Below, piece by piece: positions 8,249-18,440 of a stretch of DNA of 64,000 nt. The stretch lies in NCBI RefSeq assembly GCF_000376425.1, contig NZ_AQWL01000002.1, positions 69,231 to 133,230 on the forward strand, in the 5' to 3' direction. Source of the stretch: Thiobacillus denitrificans DSM 12475 (lineage in GTDB: Bacteria > Pseudomonadota > Gammaproteobacteria > Burkholderiales > Thiobacillaceae). Made by a program: the position numbers and the translations under genes. The notes under the pieces were generated by a model. It saw nothing but the letters and a program-made list of their open reading frames with translations, did not search any database and was not told where the DNA came from. Position 1 is the first letter of the stretch. Each line of letters opens with the position of its first letter.

Positions 8249-9447
8249 CAGCGCGCCATCCGCCGCAGCGGCACGTAGGGCGTCATCGTCAGCCGCGCGT
8301 GCTGGGTGGTGACCTCGATTTCCTCGTCGTCGAGGTAGCAGGCCGGGTCTTCCTGCCACGGGTCGCCGGTGAGCTGATAAGCGCGCACCCGGGTGTTGCC
8401 GCCGCAGACGTCGAAAAAGGCGCACTCGCCGCAGCGGCCCTTGACCGCCCGCGGACTCGCCTTGAGGCCGGCCATCAGCGGATCGGTGGTGTCGGGCCAG
8501 ATAGCGGAGAAGGCCCGCTCCTTCACGTTCCCCAGGGTGTAGTTCCACCAGAACGTGTCCGGGTGCACGTTGCCCAGGTTGTCGATATTGGCGATGTTGA
8601 CGCCGCTGGAGTTGCCGCCCCACTGCGCCAGCTTCGCCCGCATGTGCGCCTCCATTTCGGGAAAATGCTTGCGGATCCAGAACAGCAGATACACGCCGTC
8701 GGCGTCGTTGTTGCCGGTGACGAACTCGCGGTGCCGGCCCGCCTGCAGATCGCGCCAGCAGGTATCGAACAACAGGTCCATCGCCTGGCGCGTGGTCTGG
8801 TGCACGACGTCGTGCTTGCGATTGGTGTTGCCGCGGCCGGCGTAGTTGAGATGCGACAGGTAGAACTTGTCGAGGCTCTCGTCATCCATCAGTTGCAGCA
8901 GCCCGGGCAGGTCCTGCGCATTGTCCTGGGTAAGAGTGAAGCGAATGCCCACCTTGATGCCGCGGTCGCGGCACAGGCGGATTCCGCGCAGCGAGGCCTC
9001 GTAGGCGCCTTCCATGCGGCGGAAACGGTCGTGGGTTTCCGCGATGCCGTCGAGGGAGACGCCGACGTAATCGAAGCCGATGGCGGCGATGCGGTCGATG
9101 TTGTGCGTGTCGATCAACGTGCCGTTCGAGGACAGGCCGACATAGAAGCCCATATCCTTGGCACGCTGCGCGATTTCGTAGATGTCCGGCCGCAGCAGCG
9201 GCTCGCCGCCGGAGAGGATAAGCACCGGCACCCGAAAGCGCTTGAGGTCGTCCATCACGGCGAACACTTCGTTGGTATCCAGTTCGCCCGGGAAGTCCTT
9301 GTCCGCGGAAATCGAATAACAGTGTTTGCAGGTGAGGTTGCAGCGCCGCACAAGATTCCAGATCACCACCGGGCCGGGCGGGTTGCGCTTCGGGCCCAGA
9401 TCAGTCGGGTGGGCGAGTTCCTGCATGTATTGGGAGATACGGAACAT
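8248..9447 (-). CDS. nirJ: NirJ, radical SAM enzyme of heme d1 synthesis
   Basis: 399 residues. The radical SAM cluster motif is CNLTCKHC near residue 36. The SAM-binding GGEP follows (LILSGGEPLLR). A C-terminal SPASM-like cysteine motif, CGECAFFDVCGG, binds an auxiliary Fe-S cluster. NirJ removes the propionate groups of 12,18-didecarboxysiroheme to create the oxo groups of heme d1. It lies nine bases downstream of nirH and is coupled to nirN. Confidence 0.92.
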   Translation of the reverse strand: MFRISQYMQELAHPTDLGPKRNPPGPVVIWNLVRRCNLTCKHCYSISADKDFPGELDTNEVFAVMDDLKRFRVPVLILSGGEPLLRPDIYEIAQRAKDMGFYVGLSSNGTLIDTHNIDRIAAIGFDYVGVSLDGIAETHDRFRRMEGAYEASLRGIRLCRDRGIKVGIRFTLTQDNAQDLPGLLQLMDDESLDKFYLSHLNYAGRGNTNRKHDVVHQTTRQAMDLLFDTCWRDLQAGRHREFVTGNNDADGVYLLFWIRKHFPEMEAHMRAKLAQWGGNSSGVNIANIDNLGNVHPDTFWWNYTLGNVKERAFSAIWPDTTDPLMAGLKASPRAVKGRCGECAFFDVCGGNTRVRAYQLTGDPWQEDPACYLDDEEIEVTTQHARLTMTPYVPLRRMAR

Positions 9448-9456
9448 GTCTTTCTC

Positions 9457-9957
9457 CTAGGAGCCGATGCGCAGCCCGGTTTTTTTGAGGATTCGCGTGC
9501 TGTAGAGAATGTCGGTGCCACGGCTCACCTGGCCCAGCACATCGGCGATCAAGCGGGCTTTCGCCTCCACCTCTTCCCGCGTTTTTCCGTGCACCATCGC
9601 GAACAGGTTATAGGGCCATTCGGGCAGATGCCGCGGGCGCTGGTAGCAGTGGCTGACGCATTCGAGCCGGCCGACGCGTTCGCCCAGTTCATCGATGCGA
9701 TCGTCGGCGACATCCCACACCGTCATGCCGTTGGCGCGATAGCCGAGCGCGTAGTGATTCGGCACCGCGCCGATGCGGCGAATGATGCCGAGGTCGAGCA
9801 TGCGCTGCATGCGCCGCATCACGTCCGCCGCTTCCACGCCCAGCTGCTCGGCAATGGCGTGATAGGGGCGCGTCGTCAGCGGCAGCCCGGCCTGCGTCGC
9901 CTGGATGATGCGGCGGTCGGTTTCGTCGAGCGGTTTGCAATCGTTGGGCGCGTTCAT
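9457..9957 (-). CDS. nirH: NirH, siroheme decarboxylase subunit (Lrp/AsnC-like)
   Basis: 166 residues. An Lrp-type helix-turn-helix (LDETDRRIIQATQAG) and an AsnC-like ligand domain are present, with the heme-biosynthetic signature HCYQRPRHLPEWPYNLFAMV. These proteins convert siroheme to 12,18-didecarboxysiroheme instead of regulating transcription. Assignment to NirH instead of NirG or NirL rests on gene order. The start overlaps the nirG stop by four bases. Confidence 0.85.
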   Translation of the reverse strand: MNAPNDCKPLDETDRRIIQATQAGLPLTTRPYHAIAEQLGVEAADVMRRMQRMLDLGIIRRIGAVPNHYALGYRANGMTVWDVADDRIDELGERVGRLECVSHCYQRPRHLPEWPYNLFAMVHGKTREEVEAKARLIADVLGQVSRGTDILYSTRILKKTGLRIGS

Positions 9958-10397
9958 ACGTGCAGTTTCAGTTCCACGAAATACTCGCGAATCTTCGGCA
10001 TGTTGTAGACCGCATAGCCGGATTCGCGCTCGATGCGGGCGATCGTTTCCTGCTGCGCGTCGGGCGTCTCGGTGGCGAGCACGAACCACATGTTGAGACG
10101 GTGGTTGCGTTCGTAATTGTGCGCCACCTCGGGCTGGTCGTTGACGATTTTTGTCACCCGTTCGTAATCCTCCGGGCTGATCTCCATCGCGGCGAGGCTC
10201 AGCGCGCCACCCATCTGCGCGGCATGGTACATTGGGCCGAAGCGCGACAGCAGGCCATCCTGCAGCAGGCGCTCGACGCGGGCAATAACAGTCGTTTCAT
10301 CGCTGCCGACCCTGTCCGCCACCTCGGCATAGGGCCGTTCGCAAATCAGAAATCCGCCTTGCAGGGTGTTGATGAGGGCACGGTCGAGGTCGTCCAT
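9954..10397 (-). CDS. nirG: NirG, siroheme decarboxylase subunit (Lrp/AsnC-like)
   Basis: 147 residues. The N-terminal helix-turn-helix (LDRALINTLQGGFL) is followed by an AsnC-like domain with HNYERNHRLNMWFVLAT, the A-type decarboxylase signature seen in NirD/NirG. Start and stop overlap nirDL and nirH (ATGA on both sides), so the four decarboxylase domains are translated as a coupled set. Confidence 0.85.
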   Translation of the reverse strand: MDDLDRALINTLQGGFLICERPYAEVADRVGSDETTVIARVERLLQDGLLSRFGPMYHAAQMGGALSLAAMEISPEDYERVTKIVNDQPEVAHNYERNHRLNMWFVLATETPDAQQETIARIERESGYAVYNMPKIREYFVELKLHV

Positions 10398-11398
10398 CAC
10401 GCCACCGCTTCCACTTTCGGTTGCGCTTCGACATAGCGCGCGGCGGTCTGCTTGAAGCGCTGCCGGCTGAACAGGATTTCGCACGGGAAGTCGGTCAGCC
10501 CGCATTGCGCCCTCAGATGATCGAGGTGTTCCAGCACGGCACCTCGATCTTTGCCGTGGATCATGCAGAACAGGTTGTAGGGCCAGTCGGGCAGGCGGCG
10601 CGGCCGCTGGTAGCAGAGATTGACCAGACCCGACGCGCCGATACAGCGCCCGATTTCATCGACTTGCTCGTCCGGGATATTCAGCACCACCATGGCGTTG
10701 GCGCGAAAGCCGAGTTCGTGATGGCGGACGACAATGCCGAAGCGTTTGATGATGCCGTGGTCGAGCAGCCGCGCGAGCCGGTGCAGCACCTCGGCTTCGG
10801 CGGTGCCGATCAGTGCGCCGACCGCCGCGTAGGGGCGCACGACCAGCGGCAGGCCTTCCTGAATAGCCTCGACCAGGGCGTAGTCGAGGGGGTCGAGTTC
10901 GAGTGCACGCGGCGCGGCCGCCTTGTGGCGGGTCCGCCCCGCCATGCCGACGGTGTGTCGCAGATCGAAGCCGAGGTCGATGTGATAGTCCTGCACCATT
11001 GGGAGCCGCATGACCGCGAGCCCGGTCTGCCGTTCGATGTCGTGCAGCACGCGCTCCAGATGCGCCGGGTTCGCGGCAACCGCGACGAACCAGAGGTTGA
11101 AGTGGTGTTCGCGTTCGTAGTTGTGGTTGATCTCCGGGTAGGCGTTGAGCTGCTGCGCCACCGCGGCGAGCCGATCTGTCGGGACGGCCATCGCGGCCAG
11201 CGTGCTGACGCCGATGCGGTTGGGGCAGAACACGGCGCCCACGCGGCTGATCGCGCCTTCTCGGGTGAGGCGGCGCAGGGTCTCGAGGACCGTCTCGACG
11301 CCGAGGCCCAGGCGGCCCGAGATGACGTCGAACGGCGCGGAGACGAGCGGAAAGCCGCGCTGGAAATCGTTGAGCAGGCTGAGTTGAAGGTCGCTCAT
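10397..11398 (-). CDS. nirDL: NirDL, fused siroheme decarboxylase
   Basis: 333 residues joining two Lrp/AsnC-like units. Residues 1-150 are NirD-like (NHNYEREHHFNLWFVAVA). Residues 170-325 are NirL-like (LCYQRPRRLPDWPYNLFCMI). Fusion of nirD and nirL is known in several denitrifiers. With NirG and NirH it gives the full siroheme decarboxylase complement. The stop overlaps nirG and the start overlaps nirF. Confidence 0.88.
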   Translation of the reverse strand: MSDLQLSLLNDFQRGFPLVSAPFDVISGRLGLGVETVLETLRRLTREGAISRVGAVFCPNRIGVSTLAAMAVPTDRLAAVAQQLNAYPEINHNYEREHHFNLWFVAVAANPAHLERVLHDIERQTGLAVMRLPMVQDYHIDLGFDLRHTVGMAGRTRHKAAAPRALELDPLDYALVEAIQEGLPLVVRPYAAVGALIGTAEAEVLHRLARLLDHGIIKRFGIVVRHHELGFRANAMVVLNIPDEQVDEIGRCIGASGLVNLCYQRPRRLPDWPYNLFCMIHGKDRGAVLEHLDHLRAQCGLTDFPCEILFSRQRFKQTAARYVEAQPKVEAVA

Positions 11399-12570
11399 AG
11401 TCCGGTCCTGTGGGCACGCACGGTAAAGAATATGCCGCTCGGGCTCTCGACAGGCAGCGTACCGATGCGGGCGAACGAATCCGGGTCGTAGATCTCGACA
11501 CGGTTTTCATCGCGCAACGAAAGCCATACCTGCTCGCCGCGCGGCGAAAACTCAAGATGCAGCACGCCTTTTCCCGGCGTGAGCGTCTGCACGATCCGGC
11601 GCGACGGAAGGTCGACGACCTGCACCGTGTCGTTATTCGGGAAGGCGAAATTGAGCCACACCTCGCGCCCGCCCGGGCGGGCCACGGCGAACACCACCTG
11701 GCCGGCCACCGGGATGCGTGCGACTTCCTTCCAACTGTTCTGGTCGGCGATGATGACCTCGTGCTTGCCGACCGCGGGCAGCACGATCTGGCTGCCGGTC
11801 GCGGCCCAGCCTTCCAGGTGGGGCATCTTGTAGACGGGCAGCTTCTCGCCGTGGCGGCCGAACTCCACCAGCGCACGGCGGACGCCGGCGTCGAGATTCC
11901 ACAGGTCCAGCAGTGCGACCCCATCCTCGCCGAAAAGTCCGGCGGCGTAGTGGCGGCCGTCGGAAGTGATCATGCCGTCGTAAGGCTCCCTGCCGACGCC
12001 GGTGAACTTGCGCAGGGCCGGCCGCTTCGGATCGCGCATGTCGGCGACCCAGATCTCGCCGGCCTCGAACAGGCTGAAGACGAAGCGCTGCCCCGGGGCG
12101 TCGACCAGGCCGACGACCTTGGAGCGGGTGCCGTCGGAACCGATGGCGGGAATATCAGCGACCAGCGCAAGCGTGTCCGCGTCGAATACCTTGACGCCGC
12201 CGGGTTCGTAGTTTGCGACGGCGACCAGCTTGCCGTCGGCCGAGATCGCGCCGCCGATGCTGTTGCCGCCCTGAATGATCCGGCGATCGATGCGCTGGGT
12301 CAGCAGGTCGACTTTGGTCAAGCCGCCGTCGCGGCCGAATACATAGGCGTAGCGCGCGTCGCGGGAGTAGCTGATCGAGGCATGGGACAGATCGCCGAGG
12401 CCGTCGACGCGCGCCAGGCTGGTGCGATGGGTGGTGTCGAGTACCTGCACGCTGCCGGTGGCGCGTTCGATCACCACGCCGAGGTCGCCGGTGCCACGCA
12501 GGTTCGAATTGGCGCAGCCGGAGAGCACACCGAGTGCAAGCACGAGAAGCAGCGGAATTCTAGCGCGCAT
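11395..12570 (-). CDS. nirF: NirF, heme d1 biosynthesis lipoprotein
   Basis: 391 residues. A lipoprotein signal peptide ends in the lipobox LSGC (about residues 16-19), so it is probably anchored in the periplasm. The rest is a d1-type eight-bladed propeller without a cytochrome c domain. NirF is essential for heme d1 formation in known systems and acts before NirN. It overlaps nirC by 11 bases and nirDL by four. Confidence 0.9.
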   Translation of the reverse strand: MRARIPLLLVLALGVLSGCANSNLRGTGDLGVVIERATGSVQVLDTTHRTSLARVDGLGDLSHASISYSRDARYAYVFGRDGGLTKVDLLTQRIDRRIIQGGNSIGGAISADGKLVAVANYEPGGVKVFDADTLALVADIPAIGSDGTRSKVVGLVDAPGQRFVFSLFEAGEIWVADMRDPKRPALRKFTGVGREPYDGMITSDGRHYAAGLFGEDGVALLDLWNLDAGVRRALVEFGRHGEKLPVYKMPHLEGWAATGSQIVLPAVGKHEVIIADQNSWKEVARIPVAGQVVFAVARPGGREVWLNFAFPNNDTVQVVDLPSRRIVQTLTPGKGVLHLEFSPRGEQVWLSLRDENRVEIYDPDSFARIGTLPVESPSGIFFTVRAHRTGL

Positions 12571-12892
12571 CGGGGAACCCCTTTTGCAGGTTGTCTACGA
12601 TCCAGTCCGCTTCGGACTCGGACAGGAAATTCTTCCATGGCGGCATCGGGGTGCCGGGGCGGCCATGAAGAATCGTGCTCACCAGCGAGCTGGCCGGTTT
12701 GTCTTTCAGTGTCTGGGGGGTGAGTGCGGGGCCGAGGCCGCCGCGAAGTTCCATGCCGTGGCAGGAGCCACAGTCCTGGCGTACCAGGTGGATAAGTTCA
12801 CTTTGCCGTTGCGGATGAAGGGGGGGCGTATCGGCGAAAGCGCTGCTGAAGGCTATGCCGATCATCATTCCCGCTGTCGTCAGAATTCGCAT
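12560..12892 (-). CDS. nirC: NirC, periplasmic c-type cytochrome of the nir operon
   Basis: 110 residues. A cleavable signal peptide (to about residue 20) precedes a single-heme cytochrome c domain with CGSCH and a likely Met ligand in GTPMPPWKNF. NirC can donate electrons to NirS and is implicated in heme d1 maturation. A strong stem-loop separates it from nirS. Confidence 0.88.
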   Translation of the reverse strand: MRILTTAGMMIGIAFSSAFADTPPLHPQRQSELIHLVRQDCGSCHGMELRGGLGPALTPQTLKDKPASSLVSTILHGRPGTPMPPWKNFLSESEADWIVDNLQKGFPDAR

Positions 12893-12918
12893 GTTGTTGT
12901 TATCCGTCGTGAGAAGTC

Positions 12919-12943
12919 GGCGGAGCAGGTCGACTGCTCCGCC
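12919..12943 (-). other. Strong stem-loop between nirS and nirC
   Basis: GGCGGAGCAG (12919-12928) pairs perfectly with CTGCTCCGCC (12934-12943) across a five-base loop. There is no T-run on the minus strand. It lies nine bases past the nirS stop, where it could stabilise the nirS 3' end or partly attenuate the downstream genes. Confidence 0.6.
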
Positions 12944-12951
12944 TCATCTGC

Positions 12952-14730
<1,779 letters not shown>

Positions 14731-14760
14731 TCAGATTAAACATCCCGCCACACCGGCGCC

Positions 14761-14774
14761 TTGATTTAGGTCAA
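14761..14774 (-). promoter_or_regulatory. Fnr/Dnr box of the nirS promoter
   Basis: TTGATTTAGGTCAA matches TTGAT-N4-ATCAA with one change. Its centre (14767.5) is 41.5 bases from a predicted start at 14726. A plausible -10 (TAATCT on the minus strand, 14733-14738) lies at the expected place, giving a class II activator geometry and a 40-base leader. The box overlaps the stop codon of the upstream NirI/NosR-like gene (14771-14773). Confidence 0.8.
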
Positions 14775-16618
14775 CGCGCCCTGGTCTCGCCAAAGGGCGC
14801 GTTCGCGTTCCCGGTATTTTCCTCCGCGAACGGTTTTACGGTGACAGGAATGTCCTCCAAGCGCGAGGCAAGCGGCGCTTCTTCCATTTCCCCGACGCGG
14901 CTATCTGCACGGCTGCGGCGTTCGCGGCGTTTGCGCTTCTCCACCAGCGGCGGACATTGATGGTCGTTATAGTAGGTAATTTGGCAATCGAGACAATGGT
15001 GGCATTCGTTCACCACGATCTCTCCGGTGGGGCGGATGGCCTGGACCTCGCACTCCACCGCGCAGGCCTGGCAGGGTTTGCCGCATTCCTTGCGGCGGCG
15101 CAGCCACTCGAACGAGTGGAAGCGACCGGGAATGATGAGGGCGGCGCCGAGGGGGCAGATGTATTTGCAATAGAACTTTCGGTTGAACGCGGCAAGCAGG
15201 AGCACGCCCAAGGCAAAGGCCACATAGCCCCACTCGCGCTGAAAGCGCAACGTGATTGCGGTCTTGAAGGGCTCAATCTCGGCGAACCGGATCGCCAGGC
15301 CCATCGACTGCAGGGACAGCCCAAACAGGATCAGCAGGATCACGAACTTGAGCGCCAGCATCCGTTCATGCACGACATGGGGGATCTCGAAGAACGGTAG
15401 CTTGAGCTTGCGCGCAAGCTTGAAGGTCAGTTCCTGTAGGGCACCGAACGGGCACAGCCAGCCGCAGTACACGCCGCGACCCCAAAGCAGCAGCGTGACC
15501 GCTACGAAAGACCAGAGAATGAACAGCGTCGGGTCGATCAAAAAGGTGTCCCAGCTGAAGTCGTGGGTGATCGCCTGCACGAAAGTCAGGACGTTGACGA
15601 TGGAAAGTTGCCCCAGCGCATACCAGCCGATGAAGAATAGCGTGTAGATCAGGAAACCGGTGCGCACCCGGTGGAGCAAGGACGGCCGCCGCGCCAGGAA
15701 ATCCTGAAACAGCAGGATGCAGGTGAGCAGGATCAGCCCCAGCACGAGCAGCGCAATCTCCACCTTGCGCTGCTGCCAGAGCGTGCGCCACATCGGCTCA
15801 TCGTCATCGGGGAGCATTGCGAGGCGAGACGGACTGCTGCGGGATTCGGCAGGGGCTTTCGCCAGGGCCGGCGGAGTGGGGGGCGCACCTACCGGCCGGA
15901 CCGTTGCAGGCGCGTTGGCCACCGGGGCCGCTGCGCTGCGCGGTGGCGGCGTCGGTGACGGCATCGCCGTTGGCGGTGTGGCGGAAGCGGACGGCACCTC
16001 GGCCTCGGGTGGATGGATTCCGCGCGATTCGGCCACCATCCTGACGGCGCGGGTGATGGTGGCGTTGATGACCATGACCGAGATGGTGGCGCCGGAGATG
16101 GCATCGATCGTGGCATAGCCTTCACGCGCTGCGCCGACGACAATGCGGCCGGTCGCCGGCTTGCCCCGGTACTGGTCGACAAATCCCGCCAGACGCGCCT
16201 CGCTGATGCCCGCAGCGAGAATTGGTTCTTCATGCCGGACGATGCGCGCTCCCGCGATGCGCCCATCGGTGCCGATGCCGACAAGGATGTCGATCGGGCT
16301 CCCCGAATAGGCGGGAATGCGCACCATGTCCGCGGTAAGAAAAGCGTAGCCGATCAGTTCTCCGTTGGCATGAACGGCGCGGGCGGGAGGGTTGCCCTCG
16401 GGTTCGTCAATGCGATCGGCAGCCGGAAACAGGGCGCGTATCTGCGGAAGGGCCGTGTCGATATCCGCAGCGGCGCCGGGCATCGCACCCAATAGCAGCA
16501 TCAGGCCGAGAAGCACGGCCCGGATGAAGCCCGGATAACGCTGTGTAATCAGAGTGTCCAACTTGCTTATTGCGGTTATGAACGGGGGTGCCGCATCGTT
16601 GCCGGAGGATCGGGCCAC
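14771..16618 (-). CDS. NirI/NosR-family membrane flavo-iron-sulfur protein
   Basis: 615 residues from a GTG at 16618. A signal-like segment (30-52) leads to a periplasmic FMN-binding domain with SGATIS, Thr178 being the likely covalent flavin site. A Pro/Ala-rich linker (about 210-265) precedes several membrane helices. Two CxxxCP motifs (YCGWLCPFG, YCKYICPLG) and a C-terminal cysteine cluster (CGKPCQACAVEC, CHHCLDCQ) bind iron-sulfur clusters. Placed beside nirS and not nosZ, it corresponds to NirI, which supports nirS expression or activity by electron transfer. It is shorter than typical NosR. Confidence 0.82.
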   Translation of the reverse strand: MARSSGNDAAPPFITAISKLDTLITQRYPGFIRAVLLGLMLLLGAMPGAAADIDTALPQIRALFPAADRIDEPEGNPPARAVHANGELIGYAFLTADMVRIPAYSGSPIDILVGIGTDGRIAGARIVRHEEPILAAGISEARLAGFVDQYRGKPATGRIVVGAAREGYATIDAISGATISVMVINATITRAVRMVAESRGIHPPEAEVPSASATPPTAMPSPTPPPRSAAAPVANAPATVRPVGAPPTPPALAKAPAESRSSPSRLAMLPDDDEPMWRTLWQQRKVEIALLVLGLILLTCILLFQDFLARRPSLLHRVRTGFLIYTLFFIGWYALGQLSIVNVLTFVQAITHDFSWDTFLIDPTLFILWSFVAVTLLLWGRGVYCGWLCPFGALQELTFKLARKLKLPFFEIPHVVHERMLALKFVILLILFGLSLQSMGLAIRFAEIEPFKTAITLRFQREWGYVAFALGVLLLAAFNRKFYCKYICPLGAALIIPGRFHSFEWLRRRKECGKPCQACAVECEVQAIRPTGEIVVNECHHCLDCQITYYNDHQCPPLVEKRKRRERRSRADSRVGEMEEAPLASRLEDIPVTVKPFAEENTGNANAPFGETRAR

Positions 16619-16676
16619 GCAGTCACAGTCACGATCGAAACAGGCCCCATGTTCCTGCCGCAGCCGTCGGCACGCC

Positions 16677-16690
16677 TTGATTTAAGTCAA
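16677..16690. promoter_or_regulatory. Shared divergent Fnr/Dnr box
   Basis: TTGATTTAAGTCAA lies between the NirI/NosR-like gene and the Dnr-like gene. Centred at 16683.5, class II spacing predicts starts at about 16725 rightward, with -10 TATTCT at 16712-16717, and about 16642 leftward, with -10 GAACAT. One site could therefore serve both directions and give autoregulation. Confidence 0.75.
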
Positions 16691-16724
16691 CCGGGCCTTG
16701 AAGTGTAATGCTATTCTTGCGGAG

Positions 16725-17396
16725 ATGAATTCTGCGGATATTAAATTCCTAAAAGAAGGCTATCTGCTGGCTGCGTTATCGCACCAGGAGTTCGAGGAGG
16801 TTCTGGCGCACGTCAGTGTCTTTACATTGATGCAGAACGAATGCCTGTTCGACCAGGGCGATCCGGCCACGCATTTTTTCTTTGTCCTGTCGGGAACCGT
16901 CAAGCTGTGCCGCATTGCACCGAGCGGCGAGGAAAAAGTGATGGATCTGGTTCGTCCCGGGCATTACTTTGCCGAAGCGGTGATGTTCATGGGCGGCCGT
17001 TACCCGGTCTATGCCCGCGTACTCGAGCCGACGCGGCTGGTCGAGCTGGACAACAAGCATTTTCTCGGATTGCTGCGGAGTAATACGGATCTGTGCATGC
17101 GGCTGCTGTCGACCATGAGCCAGCGCATACACGGGCTGGTCAACGAGATAGACAACCTGACCCTGCAAAGCGGTGCCCAGCGCGTGATCGGCTACCTGCT
17201 GCAGCAGTTGCCGGAGGGCACCGTGCCGCCCTGCGTGCGGCTGACGGTGCCCAAGCACGTCATCGCATCGCGCCTGGGCATCCAGCCGGAAACCCTGTCC
17301 CGGGTCCTGGCCAAGCTGCGCAGCAAGCAGCTGATCGACGTGCATGACGATCAGATCGTCTTCAACGATGTGGACGCTCTGCGCCGCCTGAGCTGA
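16725..17396 (+). CDS. dnr: Dnr-type Crp/Fnr transcription regulator
   Basis: 223 residues from ATG 16725; a TTG at 16698 is an alternative. An N-terminal cyclic-nucleotide-binding-like beta roll is followed by a helix-turn-helix with ETLSR, the E..SR signature that reads TTGAT half-sites. The N-terminal cysteine cluster of oxygen-sensing FNR is absent, so this is a Dnr/Nnr-type protein, probably sensing NO through heme. It is divergent from the NirI/NosR-like gene and is the obvious activator of the nir operon. GGAG directly abuts the ATG, and the predicted transcript begins at or near it, so translation may be leaderless. Confidence 0.85.
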   Translation: MNSADIKFLKEGYLLAALSHQEFEEVLAHVSVFTLMQNECLFDQGDPATHFFFVLSGTVKLCRIAPSGEEKVMDLVRPGHYFAEAVMFMGGRYPVYARVLEPTRLVELDNKHFLGLLRSNTDLCMRLLSTMSQRIHGLVNEIDNLTLQSGAQRVIGYLLQQLPEGTVPPCVRLTVPKHVIASRLGIQPETLSRVLAKLRSKQLIDVHDDQIVFNDVDALRRLS

Positions 17397-17549
17397 ACGC
17401 CAAGCCTGTGCCGATACCTGGGTGATGCGGGATCGCGCCGCATACGGTTTTCCGGATCGGTCTGGCGAGTTGCCACCCCAGTCGGGACGTTTGGCAGCGA
17501 AACCAATGGCTCTCCTCACCAGGTGAAAGGCAGGCAGAAAAGGGACAAT

Positions 17550-18440
17550 TCACTTGCCGTTGCCGAGATTCTCGCCGGTCAGCCGCCCGAGCGCGCGCAT
17601 GATGGCCGACGAATCGAGTTCACTGTCGCCGGCACCCATCAGCGCGTTCATCTGCTGCGCAATCAGCGCGGCGCCAGGCAGCGGCGTCGCGGTTTCCTGC
17701 GCGTTGTCCATGACGATGGCCATGTCCTTGTGGTGCAGTTTGACCTTGAAACCGGGCTTGTAGTTGGCGTCGAGCATGCGCTGGCCGTGGATATCGAGGA
17801 TGCGGCTGCCGGCGAAACCGCCCAGCAGCGCCTCGCGCATCTTGACCGGGTCGACGCCATTGCGGCGCGCCAGCAGAATCGCCTCGGCGACGCCCTCGAA
17901 GGTAAGGCCGACGACGATCTGGTTGCAGCATTTGACGACCTGGCCGGCACCGTGGCCGCCGACGTGGACGACGTTCTTGCCGAGCACTTCGAACAGTGGG
18001 CGCACCTTCTCGAAGATCGGCACTTCCCCGCCGATCATGACCGACAGCGTGCCTTCGCGGGCACCGGTCTCGCCGCCGGACACCGGGGCGTCGAGCATAT
18101 GCACGCCGTGCTCGCCGAGTGCGGCGGCGATGCGGCGGGTGGCGGACGGCGCCACGGTGCTCATGTCGACGACGATGTGCCCGGGTTTGGCGCCATGGAT
18201 GAGGCCGCGGTCACCGAGGATGATCTGCTCGACGTCGGTGGTGTCGGAGACGACGGTGAACGTGATGTCGGTTTCGGCGGCGACTTCCATCGGCGTGCCC
18301 TTGCCGAGGGCGCCCATCACCAGGATGGGCTCGAGGCGGTCGAAGCGGCGGCCGTAAACAGTCAGTTGATGCCCGGCGCGCAGCAGGTTTTCCGCCATCG
18401 GGCGACCCATGATGCCGCTGCCGATGAATCCGATTTTCAT
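17550..18440 (-). CDS. garR: GarR-like 3-hydroxyacid dehydrogenase (tartronate semialdehyde reductase)
   Basis: 296 residues. The Rossmann motif GFIGSGIMGRPMA opens the protein. The substrate loop DAPVSGGETGA and the catalytic lysine in VVKCCNQIVVG follow in the order of beta-hydroxyacid dehydrogenases. It would reduce tartronate semialdehyde to glycerate with NAD(P)H; 3-hydroxyisobutyrate-type substrates are possible. The ATG overlaps the stop of the upstream AEC transporter by four bases. Confidence 0.82.
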   Translation of the reverse strand: MKIGFIGSGIMGRPMAENLLRAGHQLTVYGRRFDRLEPILVMGALGKGTPMEVAAETDITFTVVSDTTDVEQIILGDRGLIHGAKPGHIVVDMSTVAPSATRRIAAALGEHGVHMLDAPVSGGETGAREGTLSVMIGGEVPIFEKVRPLFEVLGKNVVHVGGHGAGQVVKCCNQIVVGLTFEGVAEAILLARRNGVDPVKMREALLGGFAGSRILDIHGQRMLDANYKPGFKVKLHHKDMAIVMDNAQETATPLPGAALIAQQMNALMGAGDSELDSSAIMRALGRLTGENLGNGK

